Shown: positions 52,117 through 60,208 of the stretch, piece by piece
How positions within the stretch are numbered: the first letter of the stretch is position 1
How the letters are laid out: each line of letters opens with the position of its first letter
NCBI RefSeq assembly: GCF_014268745.2
Contig: NZ_JABWRB020000001.1
Location: forward strand, 3,596,001 to 3,660,000
Length of the DNA: 64,000 bases
Direction of reading: 5' to 3'
Source of the DNA: Pseudomonas zanjanensis
GTDB taxonomy: Bacteria; Pseudomonadota; Gammaproteobacteria; Pseudomonadales; Pseudomonadaceae
Program-made: the position numbers and the translations under genes
The notes under the pieces: generated by a model
Seen by the model: only the letters and a program-made list of their open reading frames with translations
The model's database searches: none
Told to the model about the DNA's origin: nothing

Positions 52117-52752
52117 CTACGGCTCTATGCCGTGACCAGTGAAGTGCACGTGGGCGAGGTGGCTATGACTGCCCTGGGATTGCAGCTTGAGGGCTGAATG
52201 CGTCTGATAGCTGCCGCTGGCGACTTCGGCCTCATGGAACTCGAAACCCTCGGGCAGAGACAGGCGGACGCGATGCGGTGAGCCGTCGATCGGGCTGCGG
52301 ATCGGCTCGCCGCTGGCCTGCAACACGCCTGGAATGTCCAGGTGCGCCAAGCGCTGGTCGACATCGATGGATAGGGTGATGGGCACGAACAGCGGATCGA
52401 ACGCTTCAGTCATGGTGCTGCTGAACACCTGGAACACGTTGGCCCCAGGGTCGCTCTCCAAGCCAGAAAGAATGGTCAGCAGGGCCTGGCGTTGCGCCTC
52501 GTCGGCACGTTCGTCGATGAACACCTGACAACTGCCGTTGCCCTCGTGGATGGCGCCCGGCCAAGCGAAGGTGGCGGCCCAGCACAAGCCGTCCAGCGCC
52601 ACCTGATTGAAATACCCGTGTTCCACTCGCATCGACGCCACCGCCTGGCAGTGGCCGTGGGTCGGTGGCGCATTGAATTGGCAGGGGCAGCCCCAATTGC
52701 AGTTGCAGGCAATGAATTCGACGCCCTGCATGCGCCATTCGGCGATGGCCAT
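52117..52752 (-). CDS. DUF1326 protein with a CNCNWGCPC motif
   Basis: A 211-residue soluble protein of the DUF1326 family. The N-terminal cysteine cluster CNCNWGCPCQF (about 17-27) looks like a metal or redox site. A conserved C-terminal part holds several histidines (SHSHLAHVHFTGHG). ATG 52752 has AAGAGG upstream. It forms an operon with the DUF2182 gene, a pairing seen widely in proteobacteria. Function unknown. Confidence 0.85.
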   Translation of the reverse strand: MAIAEWRMQGVEFIACNCNWGCPCQFNAPPTHGHCQAVASMRVEHGYFNQVALDGLCWAATFAWPGAIHEGNGSCQVFIDERADEAQRQALLTILSGLESDPGANVFQVFSSTMTEAFDPLFVPITLSIDVDQRLAHLDIPGVLQASGEPIRSPIDGSPHRVRLSLPEGFEFHEAEVASGSYQTHSALKLQSQGSHSHLAHVHFTGHGIEP

Positions 52753-52972
52753 GATCAACCTCTTCACCTCACGGGTGAAATGAAAGCTGCGGTTACCCCA
52801 TCCCCATTAGTTAACGCTAGCAGGACGCGCGCATCGGATACGGGCTGCCGACCGAAGGTCGGCTTGCCCGTGATCGCGGGTGAGCGTTGCAAGCCACCGT
52901 CGATAGGAGGCCTTGGCTCAGCTCCCACAAGGAATTTGGAGTGAACACCGGCTCTATGAGCACCCGAAGCCT

Positions 52973-53068
52973 CATGTGGGAGCAAGGCTTGCCCGCGATG
53001 GCGGCCGTACATTCAGCATCAATGCAAACTGATCCATCGTTTTCGCGAGCAAGCTTTGCTCCCACAAG
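52973..53068. repeat. Diverged class A-like REPIN
   Basis: Arms GGGAGCAAGGCTTGCCCGCGA and TCGCGAGCAAGCTTTGCTCCC differ from the main class A. The region 52753-52972 before it contains further degenerate REP-like words (GCTTGCCCGTGATCGCGGG near 52862) and no gene. Confidence 0.8.
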
Positions 53069-53088
53069 TTCGCACCCAGCTTCGGGAA

Positions 53089-54051
53089 TCAGCTCAGGCT
53101 TTCATCGATCAGCAGCACCAATTTCCCGGACACCCTGTTGGTTGCCAGCTCGGCAAACGCCGCCTCGGCATCCTTGATCGCAAAGGTCCGGGCCAGTTGC
53201 GGGCTCAGGCGTTTGTCGGCAAACAGCGGCCACACCTGTTGCCCCAGTTCGCTGATCAGGTCGGCCTTGAACTGCTCGTCGCGGCTGCGCAAGGTCGAGC
53301 CGAGCAGTTGGATACGCTTGCCCAGCACCTGGGCCAGATCAAGCTCGGTCGTGCGCCCGCCCATCAGGCCGATCAACACCCAGCGACCGTCAACTGACAA
53401 AAGTTTCACGTTGAGTTTGGCGTAGCTGCCGCCCACCGGATCGAGGATCACATCGAAGGGACCGAGGTCGTTCAGACTCTCCAGGCCATCGGTACGGATT
53501 ACACCGCCTTGGGCGCCCAGGGCCTCGCAATAGGCCAGCCGTTCGGCCGAACCGACACTGACCCAGCACGGGTTGCCAAAGGCCTTGCACAGCTGGATAG
53601 CGGCCGAACCAACGCCGCTGGCGCCGGCGTGCAGCAGCACTTTTTCGCCCGGTTTGAGCGCTGCCAACTGGAACAGATTCAGCCACGCGGTGCTGTAGAC
53701 CTCAGGCAGCGCGGCCGCTTCAGCCAGTGACAAGCCCTCCGGCACCGGCAGCACATGCCGGCCATCGACCACCACCTCCTCGGCCATCCCGCCGCCGGCC
53801 AGCAACGCGCAAACGCGGTCGCCCACCTGCCAGGACGAGCCCGGCCCCACCTCGCTGATCACCCCCGAACACTCCAACCCCAACACTTGGCTGGCGCCGG
53901 GTGGCGGCGGGTAAAGTCCGGCTTTTTGCAACAAATCGGCCCGATTCAGGCCGGCGGCCGCCACACGGATGCGAACTTGCCCGACATCACATGCCGGACT
54001 TGGCTCATCAGCCCATACCACTTGGCCTTCAACGCCTTGCAATGCTTTCAC
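53089..54051 (-). CDS. NAD(P)H:quinone oxidoreductase, zinc-less MDR family
   Basis: A 320-residue medium-chain dehydrogenase/reductase of the quinone-oxidoreductase (PIG3-like) group. NADPH-binding motif HAGASGVGSAAIQL (about 145-158), the GLNRADLLQKAGLYPPPPG segment near residue 40 and GLECSGVISEVG are typical; no zinc-binding cysteines are seen. The start is a GTG at 54051 with GGAGG upstream. It reduces quinones or enones in the cytoplasm. It is divergent from prc. Confidence 0.9.
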   Translation of the reverse strand: MKALQGVEGQVVWADEPSPACDVGQVRIRVAAAGLNRADLLQKAGLYPPPPGASQVLGLECSGVISEVGPGSSWQVGDRVCALLAGGGMAEEVVVDGRHVLPVPEGLSLAEAAALPEVYSTAWLNLFQLAALKPGEKVLLHAGASGVGSAAIQLCKAFGNPCWVSVGSAERLAYCEALGAQGGVIRTDGLESLNDLGPFDVILDPVGGSYAKLNVKLLSVDGRWVLIGLMGGRTTELDLAQVLGKRIQLLGSTLRSRDEQFKADLISELGQQVWPLFADKRLSPQLARTFAIKDAEAAFAELATNRVSGKLVLLIDESLS

Positions 54052-54157
54052 GGTGCCTCCATAGTGAGTCTCGACTGGGCCCGCTGCTTCAACGCCGGGC
54101 TTTCTTGCATTATGCGCCCGGGCCACATGGAACCGGCGACTTCAAAGACGGCCTAAT

Positions 54158-56269
54158 ATGCGTTATCAATTGTCCCTGCGTCGAATCAGCATGAAGCACC
54201 TGTTCCCCAGCACCGCCCTCGCGCTCGTCATTGGCCTCGGCCTGTTACCGTTGTCGAACGATACGTTCGCAGCCAACAGCTGGGACAAGCTTCAGCCCGA
54301 TCGCGACGAAGTGATTGCCAGCCTTAACGTCGTCGAATTGCTCAAGCGCCATCACTACAGCAAGCCACCGCTCGATGACGCGCGCTCGGTCATCATCTAC
54401 GACAGCTACTTGAAGCTGCTCGATCCATCGCGCAGTTACTTCCTGGCCAGCGACATCGCTGAATTCGACAAGTGGAAAACCCAGTTCGACGACTTCCTCA
54501 AGAGCGGCGACCTGAACGCCGGGTTCACCATCTACAAGCGTTACCTGGACCGCGTGAAGGCGCGCCTGGACTACACCCTGGCCGAACTGAACAAAGGCGT
54601 CGACAAAATCGACTTCAATGCCAAGGAAACCTTGCAGGTCGACCGCAAGGACGCCCCTTGGCTCAAAAGCACGGCCGAACTCGATGACCTGTGGCGCAAG
54701 CGCGTCAAGGACGAAGTGCTGCGCATGAAGATCGCCGGCAAGGACTCCAAGCAGATCCAGGAAACCCTGACCAAGCGCTACAAGAACCAGTTGGCGCGCC
54801 TGGACCAGACCCGCGCCGAGGATATTTTCCAGGCGTACATCAATACCTTCGCCATGTCCTACGACCCGCACACCAATTATCTGTCGCCAGATAACGCGGA
54901 AAACTTCGACATCAACATGAGCCTGTCCCTGGAAGGCATCGGTGCGGTGCTGCAGAGCGACAACGACCAGGTGAAAATCGTGCGCCTTGTTCCGGCAGGC
55001 CCGGCGGACAAGACCAAGCAGGTCAGCCCGGCGGACAAGATCATCGGCGTCGCCCAAGGCAACAAGGAAATGGTCGACGTGGTCGGCTGGCGCCTGGACG
55101 AAGTGGTCAAGCTGATCCGTGGCCCGAAAGGCTCGGTGGTGCGCCTGGAAGTCATCCCGGCCAGCAATGCGCCGAACGACCAGACCAGCAAGATCGTGGC
55201 CATCACCCGCGAAGCGGTGAAGCTGGAAGAACAGGCGGCGAAGAAATCGGTCCTCAACCTCAAGCAGGACGGCAAGGACTACAAGCTCGGCATCATCGAG
55301 ATCCCGGCTTTCTACCTGGACTTCAAGGCCTTCCGCGCCGGGGATCCGAACTACAAGAGCACCACCCGCGACGTCAAGAAACTGCTGACCGAACTGCAAA
55401 AGGAAAAAGTCGACGGCGTGGTCATCGACTTGCGCAACAACGGCGGCGGCTCCCTGCAGGAAGCCACCGAACTGACCAGCCTGTTCATCGACAAGGGCCC
55501 GACCGTGCTCGTGCGCAACGCCGATGGCCGAGTGGATGTGCTGGAAGATGAAAATCCGGGCGCGTTCTACAAGGGGCCGATGGCCTTGCTGGTCAACCGC
55601 CTGTCGGCGTCGGCCTCGGAGATTTTCGCCGGCGCCATGCAGGACTATCACCGTGCGTTGATCATCGGTGGCCAGACCTTCGGCAAAGGCACCGTGCAGA
55701 CCATCCAGCCGCTCAACCACGGCGAACTGAAGCTGACCCTGGCGAAGTTCTACCGGGTGTCCGGCCAGAGCACCCAGCACCAGGGCGTGCTGCCTGACAT
55801 CGATTACCCGTCGATCATCGACACCAAGGAAATCGGTGAAAGCGCCCTGCCCGAAGCCATGCCATGGGACACCATCCGGCCGGCGATCAAACCGGCCGTG
55901 GACCCGTTCAAGCCGTTCCTGGCCCAACTCAAGTCGGACCATGACGCACGTTCGTCCCAGGACGCGGAGTTCGTGTTTATCCGCGACAAGCTGGCCCTGG
56001 CGCAGAAATTGATGATGGAAAAAACCGTCACCCTCAACGAAGCCGACCGTCGGGCGCAGCATGCCGACATCGAGGCCAAGCAACTGGCCATGGAAAACCT
56101 GCGTCGCAAGGCCAAGGGCGAAGAACCGCTCAAAGAGCTGAAGAAAGAGGACGAAGACCTGATCACCGAGCCGGAGAAAACCAAGCCGGAAGACGACGCC
56201 TACCTGAGCGAGACCGGGCGGATCCTGCTGGATTACCTGAAACTCAACACGGCGATCGCCAAGCACTAA
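54158..56269 (+). CDS. prc: Tail-specific periplasmic protease Prc
   Basis: Prc (Tsp, S41A family) degrades periplasmic proteins from their C-termini; in P. aeruginosa it cuts anti-sigma factor variants. The 703-residue protein has a signal peptide (second Met at residue 12, cleavage near DTFAA), a PDZ domain (about 240-320) and the protease core with the catalytic Ser in RLSASASEIFAGAMQDY (about 485-490) and Lys in GGQTFGKGTVQT (about 510). The C-terminal 80 residues are charged and helical. The start may instead be ATG 54191. Confidence 0.94.
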   Translation: MRYQLSLRRISMKHLFPSTALALVIGLGLLPLSNDTFAANSWDKLQPDRDEVIASLNVVELLKRHHYSKPPLDDARSVIIYDSYLKLLDPSRSYFLASDIAEFDKWKTQFDDFLKSGDLNAGFTIYKRYLDRVKARLDYTLAELNKGVDKIDFNAKETLQVDRKDAPWLKSTAELDDLWRKRVKDEVLRMKIAGKDSKQIQETLTKRYKNQLARLDQTRAEDIFQAYINTFAMSYDPHTNYLSPDNAENFDINMSLSLEGIGAVLQSDNDQVKIVRLVPAGPADKTKQVSPADKIIGVAQGNKEMVDVVGWRLDEVVKLIRGPKGSVVRLEVIPASNAPNDQTSKIVAITREAVKLEEQAAKKSVLNLKQDGKDYKLGIIEIPAFYLDFKAFRAGDPNYKSTTRDVKKLLTELQKEKVDGVVIDLRNNGGGSLQEATELTSLFIDKGPTVLVRNADGRVDVLEDENPGAFYKGPMALLVNRLSASASEIFAGAMQDYHRALIIGGQTFGKGTVQTIQPLNHGELKLTLAKFYRVSGQSTQHQGVLPDIDYPSIIDTKEIGESALPEAMPWDTIRPAIKPAVDPFKPFLAQLKSDHDARSSQDAEFVFIRDKLALAQKLMMEKTVTLNEADRRAQHADIEAKQLAMENLRRKAKGEEPLKELKKEDEDLITEPEKTKPEDDAYLSETGRILLDYLKLNTAIAKH

Positions 56270-56340
56270 GATGATGGCCATTTAATGGTGATGCTCGTCG
56301 GAGTGTCATCAAACTGACATCAGTCTGTCGTGAAATACAG

Positions 56341-56371
56341 GACTGGGTGCCCCGCACCCGGTCCTTTTTTT
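56341..56371 (+). terminator. Rho-independent terminator after prc
   Basis: GACTGGGTGC (56341-56350) pairs with GCACCCGGTC (56354-56363, one G-T pair), followed by a run of seven T. Confidence 0.85.
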
Positions 56372-56387
56372 ATCGCCAGAGATTGCC

Positions 56388-58175
56388 ATGACCACGACAG
56401 AACAGCTGAGTGCCTTGAGTTCGATCCTGGCTCAAAGCGGTTTGCACAGCCTGTTCCAACCGATCATCTGCCTTTCCGAACGGCGCATCGTGGGCTATGA
56501 AGCCTTGACCCGCGGCCCTTCCAACAGCCCGCTGCACTCCCCTATCGCATTGCTTTCGGTAGCGCGCCAAGCCGGACGCCTTAGCGAGCTGGAACTGGCC
56601 TGCCGCCGCAGCGCCTGCCAACGCTTCAATGAGCAAAAGCTGCCGGGCAAGCTGTTTCTCAACGTTTCGCCCGAATCCCTGCTGGAATCCGCGCACCAGA
56701 CGGGACGCACGCTGCAATTGCTGCAAGACTTCGGCATCGCCCCCAGCCAGGTGGTGATCGAACTGACCGAACAGACCCCCATCGATGACTTCCAGCTCTT
56801 GCAAACCGCCCTGCATCATTACCGGGCGATGGGTTTCTCGATTGCCTTGGACGACCTCGGTGCCGGTTATTCGAGTCTGCGGCTGTGGTCCGAATTGCGC
56901 CCCGACTATGTGAAGATCGACCGGCACTTCATCGACGGCATTCATCAGGACGCCCTCAAGCGCGAGTTCGTCGGCTCGATCCTGAAAATCGCCCGGGCTT
57001 CCCGCGCCCAGGTGATTGCCGAGGGCATCGAACTGCCGGAAGAGCTGGCGGTGCTGATCGAAATGGGCGTCGACCTGGTCCAGGGCTATCTGCTGGCCCG
57101 GCCACAGGAACAACCGTCGCGCGATGCCAGGGCACTGATGCCCCGGCAGGACAGCGGCGTGGTGGCGCTGAATGATGAGGTCAACGACCTCAGTGCGCTG
57201 CTCAACGAACAGCCGGCGGTGGCGCACGACACGCCGACAGCCTCCGTGCTGGAAGCGTTCCGGCGCCAGGCCAATCTCAACTCCCTGGCGGTGCTGGACA
57301 ATCAGAACCAGCCCTGTGGCATCGTCCATCGCCATTCACTCTCGGACGCCTTGCTCAAGCCCTTTGCCACCGACCTGTTCGCCCGCAAGCCCATCAGTCG
57401 GCTGATGAGCGATGACTTCCTGGCGGTGGAGTTGAACCAGTCGCTGCAACAAGTCAGCCGCCTGATCACCAGCCGCGCCCGGCAACGCATCGAAGAAGAT
57501 TTCATCATCACCCTCAACGGTGGCTACCTGGGCCTGGGCCGGGTGATCGACGTGCTCAAGCTCATCACCGAACTGAAAATCCAACAGGCCCGCTACGCCA
57601 ACCCACTGACCCTGCTGCCGGGCAACGTGCCGATCCAGCAATGCCTCACGCGCCTGCTGCAACAACGGCAGGAATCGGTGATCTGCTACGTGGACATCGA
57701 CAGTTTCAAACCCTTCAACGACATCTACGGCTACGGCCGCGGCGACGAAGTCCTGCTGTGCCTGGCCCAATGCCTGAACGAACGCATCGACCCCAGCCGC
57801 GACTTCGTCGGCCACATCGGCGGCGACGACTTCCTGCTGGTCCTCGGCCCGGACGACTGGCGCAAGCGCCTCGACCAGCTGCTCAGCGACTTCCAAACCC
57901 ACTGCCGGCGCTTCTACCGCCCCGAGCATTTGGAGGCGGGATGCTTTACGGCGTTGAATCGGCAGGGGATTCGGCAGGAGTTTGCGTTGTTGTCATTGTC
58001 GATTGGCGTGGTGCACTTGCGTGCCGAGGCTTGTGGGGAGTTGGATGCCAGCCAGTTGGCGGAACTGGCTTCGCAGGCCAAGCACCATGCCAAGGAGATT
58101 TTGGGAGGGAGTGTGTATTTGGTGGAGGGGTTGGCTGAGCGGGCGGTTGTGATGGAGTTGGGGTTGTCGGTGTAA
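56388..58175 (+). CDS. EAL-CBS-GGDEF cyclic-di-GMP protein
   Basis: A 595-residue cytoplasmic protein with an EAL domain first (about 15-245), a CBS pair (about 270-395) and a GGDEF domain last (about 430-590). EAL residues needed for c-di-GMP hydrolysis are present: YEALTRG, LFLNVSP, VIELTE, LDDLGAGYSSL, DYVKIDR, AEGIE and QGYLLARP. The GGDEF motif reads HIGGDDFLL, with Asp in place of the usual Glu, so cyclase activity is uncertain. CBS domains may sense adenine nucleotides. Codon use changes sharply in the last 80 codons. It follows prc, as I recall in P. aeruginosa. Confidence 0.92.
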   Translation: MTTTEQLSALSSILAQSGLHSLFQPIICLSERRIVGYEALTRGPSNSPLHSPIALLSVARQAGRLSELELACRRSACQRFNEQKLPGKLFLNVSPESLLESAHQTGRTLQLLQDFGIAPSQVVIELTEQTPIDDFQLLQTALHHYRAMGFSIALDDLGAGYSSLRLWSELRPDYVKIDRHFIDGIHQDALKREFVGSILKIARASRAQVIAEGIELPEELAVLIEMGVDLVQGYLLARPQEQPSRDARALMPRQDSGVVALNDEVNDLSALLNEQPAVAHDTPTASVLEAFRRQANLNSLAVLDNQNQPCGIVHRHSLSDALLKPFATDLFARKPISRLMSDDFLAVELNQSLQQVSRLITSRARQRIEEDFIITLNGGYLGLGRVIDVLKLITELKIQQARYANPLTLLPGNVPIQQCLTRLLQQRQESVICYVDIDSFKPFNDIYGYGRGDEVLLCLAQCLNERIDPSRDFVGHIGGDDFLLVLGPDDWRKRLDQLLSDFQTHCRRFYRPEHLEAGCFTALNRQGIRQEFALLSLSIGVVHLRAEACGELDASQLAELASQAKHHAKEILGGSVYLVEGLAERAVVMELGLSV

Positions 58176-58212
58176 GTGAGTCCCGCATTGGCCCGAACGC
58201 CTGGCGCTACCC

Positions 58213-58351
58213 CTGTGGCGAGGGAGCTTGCTCCCGCTGGGCTGCGCAGCAGCCCCCTCTTCTGACCGACGCCTCGGTGTGCCTGACTGACCGAGTGGGT
58301 TGTTTTTAGGGCTGCTTCGCAGCCCAGCGGGAGCAAGCTCCCTCGCCACGA
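58213..58351. repeat. Class B REPIN at the edge of the Rhs tail
   Basis: Inverted class B pair with inner arms GGGCTGCGCAGCAGCCCC and GGGCTGCTTCGCAGCCC. It marks the change from core GC-rich sequence to the AT-rich immunity region. Confidence 0.9.
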
Positions 58352-58384
58352 AAGCGGTTTGGTGATGTATTGATCAGCCATAGG

Positions 58385-58696
58385 TCAGCAAAGACTATCA
58401 ACTCTAGAGCTCAGCCTGCTAGCAATATGCCGTAACCACACCTTGCCGACTTCCCATGTATTCCAGTAACTGTAATAGCAACTTAACTCTTTTAATAAAT
58501 ACTCTCTCAACTCCAATTCATTTTCCTTTTTGCCAAGTAGGACATCGAGTTCTTGCTGAACGGTTTTCAGTATCTCGACGCCCGACTCTGCTAGAAAGGC
58601 TTCAAGGACTTGCTCAGCGGATTCATGCTCGGCTGACCAATCCTGATGAAAATAGGCCCCAAAAAAATCATGTAGTTCAGGAAGTTCTTTATTCAT
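58385..58696 (-). CDS. CDI-type immunity protein
   Basis: A 103-residue, acidic protein. The N-terminal ELHDFFGAYFHQDW (about 5-18) is the signature of a CdiI-like immunity family found beside contact-dependent inhibition and Rhs toxins. The rest is helical. No toxin C-terminus lies directly before it; it follows an unrelated immunity gene by 102 bases. It probably protects against a toxin no longer encoded here. The ribosome-binding site (GGAAAT) is weak. Confidence 0.72.
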   Translation of the reverse strand: MNKELPELHDFFGAYFHQDWSAEHESAEQVLEAFLAESGVEILKTVQQELDVLLGKKENELELREYLLKELSCYYSYWNTWEVGKVWLRHIASRLSSRVDSLC

Positions 58697-58738
58697 ATTT
58701 CCGGGAAACGTGTTAGCAAAAAAATCCCCATTGGATTT

Positions 58739-58790
58739 TGTTGATCGTTCCGACGCTCCTGCGTGGGAATGTCGCAAGGGACGTTCCGCT
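58739..58790. repeat. Degenerate intergenic repeat
   Basis: The stretch around GATCGTTCCGACGCTCCTGC and GTGGGAATGTCGC resembles a common Pseudomonas intergenic repeat with GTTCCCACGC/GCGTGGGAA words, here decayed. It fills the gap between two immunity genes. Confidence 0.4.
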
Positions 58791-58798
58791 TCCGGGAA

Positions 58799-59215
58799 CT
58801 ACCAGGTTGCTGGATCTTCCTGGCTGGCCTTATGAAGATCCTCGTCCCACGCTTCTGTTAAATACTTATAGACATCGTCAAAGAAAACTCTGCAATCCTC
58901 CATTTCATCCCATCCCGGCGGAAGGGCTGAATGTGAAACCACTTCGTGTTCGAACACCTCACCAAAATCATACTCCGGATCGTCGAGTGCAATTGCGAGC
59001 ACACAAAAAAATAAAAATTTGTGACGATAGCTTAGATTTCTAAAACGATGAACCACGTACTTATAAATCAGCTTTTTCCGATCTTCGGCACATTCGAGAT
59101 CATACTGCGATAACTCCTCACCCAGAGTCTCTTCGCAATCATATATTTCGAAGCCGCCGAGAAAATGACCGATCTGAGGATCATAGGGACGATCAAGAAA
59201 CGGATGCATCAACAT
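58799..59215 (-). CDS. Immunity protein paralogue 2
   Basis: A 138-residue acidic protein clearly related to the one at 59775-60197: shared stretches are IYD-x-EETLGEEL, YR-x-KF, YDF, GWD-x-M and RVFF-x-D-x-Y, with a TW near both ends. It starts at ATG 59215 with a perfect AGGAGG five bases upstream; this site lies inside the 3' end of the displaced toxin fragment, whose stop is at 59193. So it is the cognate immunity gene of that fragment. AT-rich, unlike the core genome. I know no named family. Confidence 0.78.
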   Translation of the reverse strand: MLMHPFLDRPYDPQIGHFLGGFEIYDCEETLGEELSQYDLECAEDRKKLIYKYVVHRFRNLSYRHKFLFFCVLAIALDDPEYDFGEVFEHEVVSHSALPPGWDEMEDCRVFFDDVYKYLTEAWDEDLHKASQEDPATW

Positions 59216-59627
59216 CAAAACCTCCTACGGGATAAGCGGTGACCGGACGTAGCGTTTCGTAATCGAACCTAACTTCGAATACATTAATTTCGCTTTGAAA
59301 TATTGGGTTTTCCCTGTCATGTACGTTTGGTATGTATCCTTGCCCAACCTTTGGCATGTACATACGCACGACTGGATTCCCTCTTTTGTCTTCGCCGGTA
59401 AAACGTGGAAGACCTCTTGCTTCGCGGGTCAGTGCTTCATTTATGGCTTGATGCTGTATTCGAAAACTATTGAATTTGGTGCTGCAGTTAGCGTACCACT
59501 GCCTCGGCTTGGGGGACTTTACGTTTTCGGCACGGCTTTCTGTTGAACTTCCATTAGGTGTATACGAGCCGTATCTTCTGGACTTTCTCAAATGCAATTT
59601 CTCTATGAGTTCAGGATTCTGGAGCAT
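59193..59627 (-). pseudogene. Displaced (orphan) Rhs toxin C-terminus
   Basis: A 144-codon frame whose last 90 residues match the C-terminal end of the Rhs protein at 60209: FNS, then GYIPN followed by a charged loop, NP, FD and the final YP are in the same order and spacing. The first part diverges and lacks the upstream HMVGKH segment of the active copy; nine more in-frame codons precede the ATG before a stop. There is no good ribosome-binding site and no Rhs repeat core. I read it as a toxin tail displaced when a new one was acquired, followed by its immunity gene at 58799. Confidence 0.72.
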
Positions 59628-59628
59628 T

Positions 59629-59769
59629 CTATGACTGATAGCGCTTGAGGCAGCTCAGCAATATTTCCATAAAGTGTCGCTGATCATGAATTTCTTGATC
59701 AAAATATGTATCCATATCTTCAAACAAATCATTGAAAGTGTCGCCAATCTCCAAAGCTCTTTTCGTCAA
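59629..59769 (-). CDS. Possible small ORF between immunity 1 and the displaced toxin tail
   Basis: A 46-codon frame starting TTG at 59769, with high Asp/Glu content (GDTFNDLFEDMDTYFDQE) and ending KRYQS. Its stop is one base before the ATG of the displaced tail. It may be a remnant of another immunity gene or a chance frame; there is no clear ribosome-binding site. Confidence 0.3.
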   Translation of the reverse strand: MTKRALEIGDTFNDLFEDMDTYFDQEIHDQRHFMEILLSCLKRYQS

Positions 59770-59774
59770 TTCAG

Positions 59775-60197
59775 CTATACATAATACCAAGTAGACCTAT
59801 CCTCGGATTCCGCCTTACGGAGATCATCCGCCCACAGCTCACTCGCCAGTCTATATATATCTTCAAAAAAAACTCTTGGATTGTCCATTGTGTCCCACCC
59901 GTTGGGTAGCGATGAGCACTCCTGACAATCGTGTTCTAGTAAAGCCTGAAAATCATAATCACTGTCTTGCAACGCTTCTTCTAAACTTTTATACAATGCA
60001 AATTTTTGCCTGTACGTTATTTTCCATTTTTTAGACAGCGAGTAGTTTAAGATTAATATCTCTCGGTCCGCTGGGCTGTTGGGGTCATATTTTTCAAGCT
60101 CTTCCCCTAGCGTTTCTTCTCGATCATATATATCAAAACAACCCAAAAAATATGCAGGCGTGGGTATATATGGCTGGCCGGTGCTTGGATCGATCAC
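59775..60197 (-). CDS. Immunity protein paralogue 1 (cognate to the Rhs toxin)
   Basis: A 140-residue acidic protein beginning 11 bases after the rhs stop codon, the standard place for the cognate immunity gene. The start is a GTG at 60197; its AGGAAG site overlaps the rhs stop. It shares YFLGCFDIYDREETLGEEL, YRQKFALY, DYDF, GWDTMDNPRVFFEDIYR and the ending RSTW with paralogue 2. AT-rich. No named family is recognised; the function as immunity protein is inferred from position and small acidic character. Confidence 0.8.
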   Translation of the reverse strand: MIDPSTGQPYIPTPAYFLGCFDIYDREETLGEELEKYDPNSPADREILILNYSLSKKWKITYRQKFALYKSLEEALQDSDYDFQALLEHDCQECSSLPNGWDTMDNPRVFFEDIYRLASELWADDLRKAESEDRSTWYYV

Positions 60198-60208
60198 TTT
60201 ATTACTTC

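Noticed and set aside
54245..56281. 678-codon frame antisense to prc
   Set aside because: prc on the opposite strand has full-length protease motifs and a signal peptide; the antisense frame has none.
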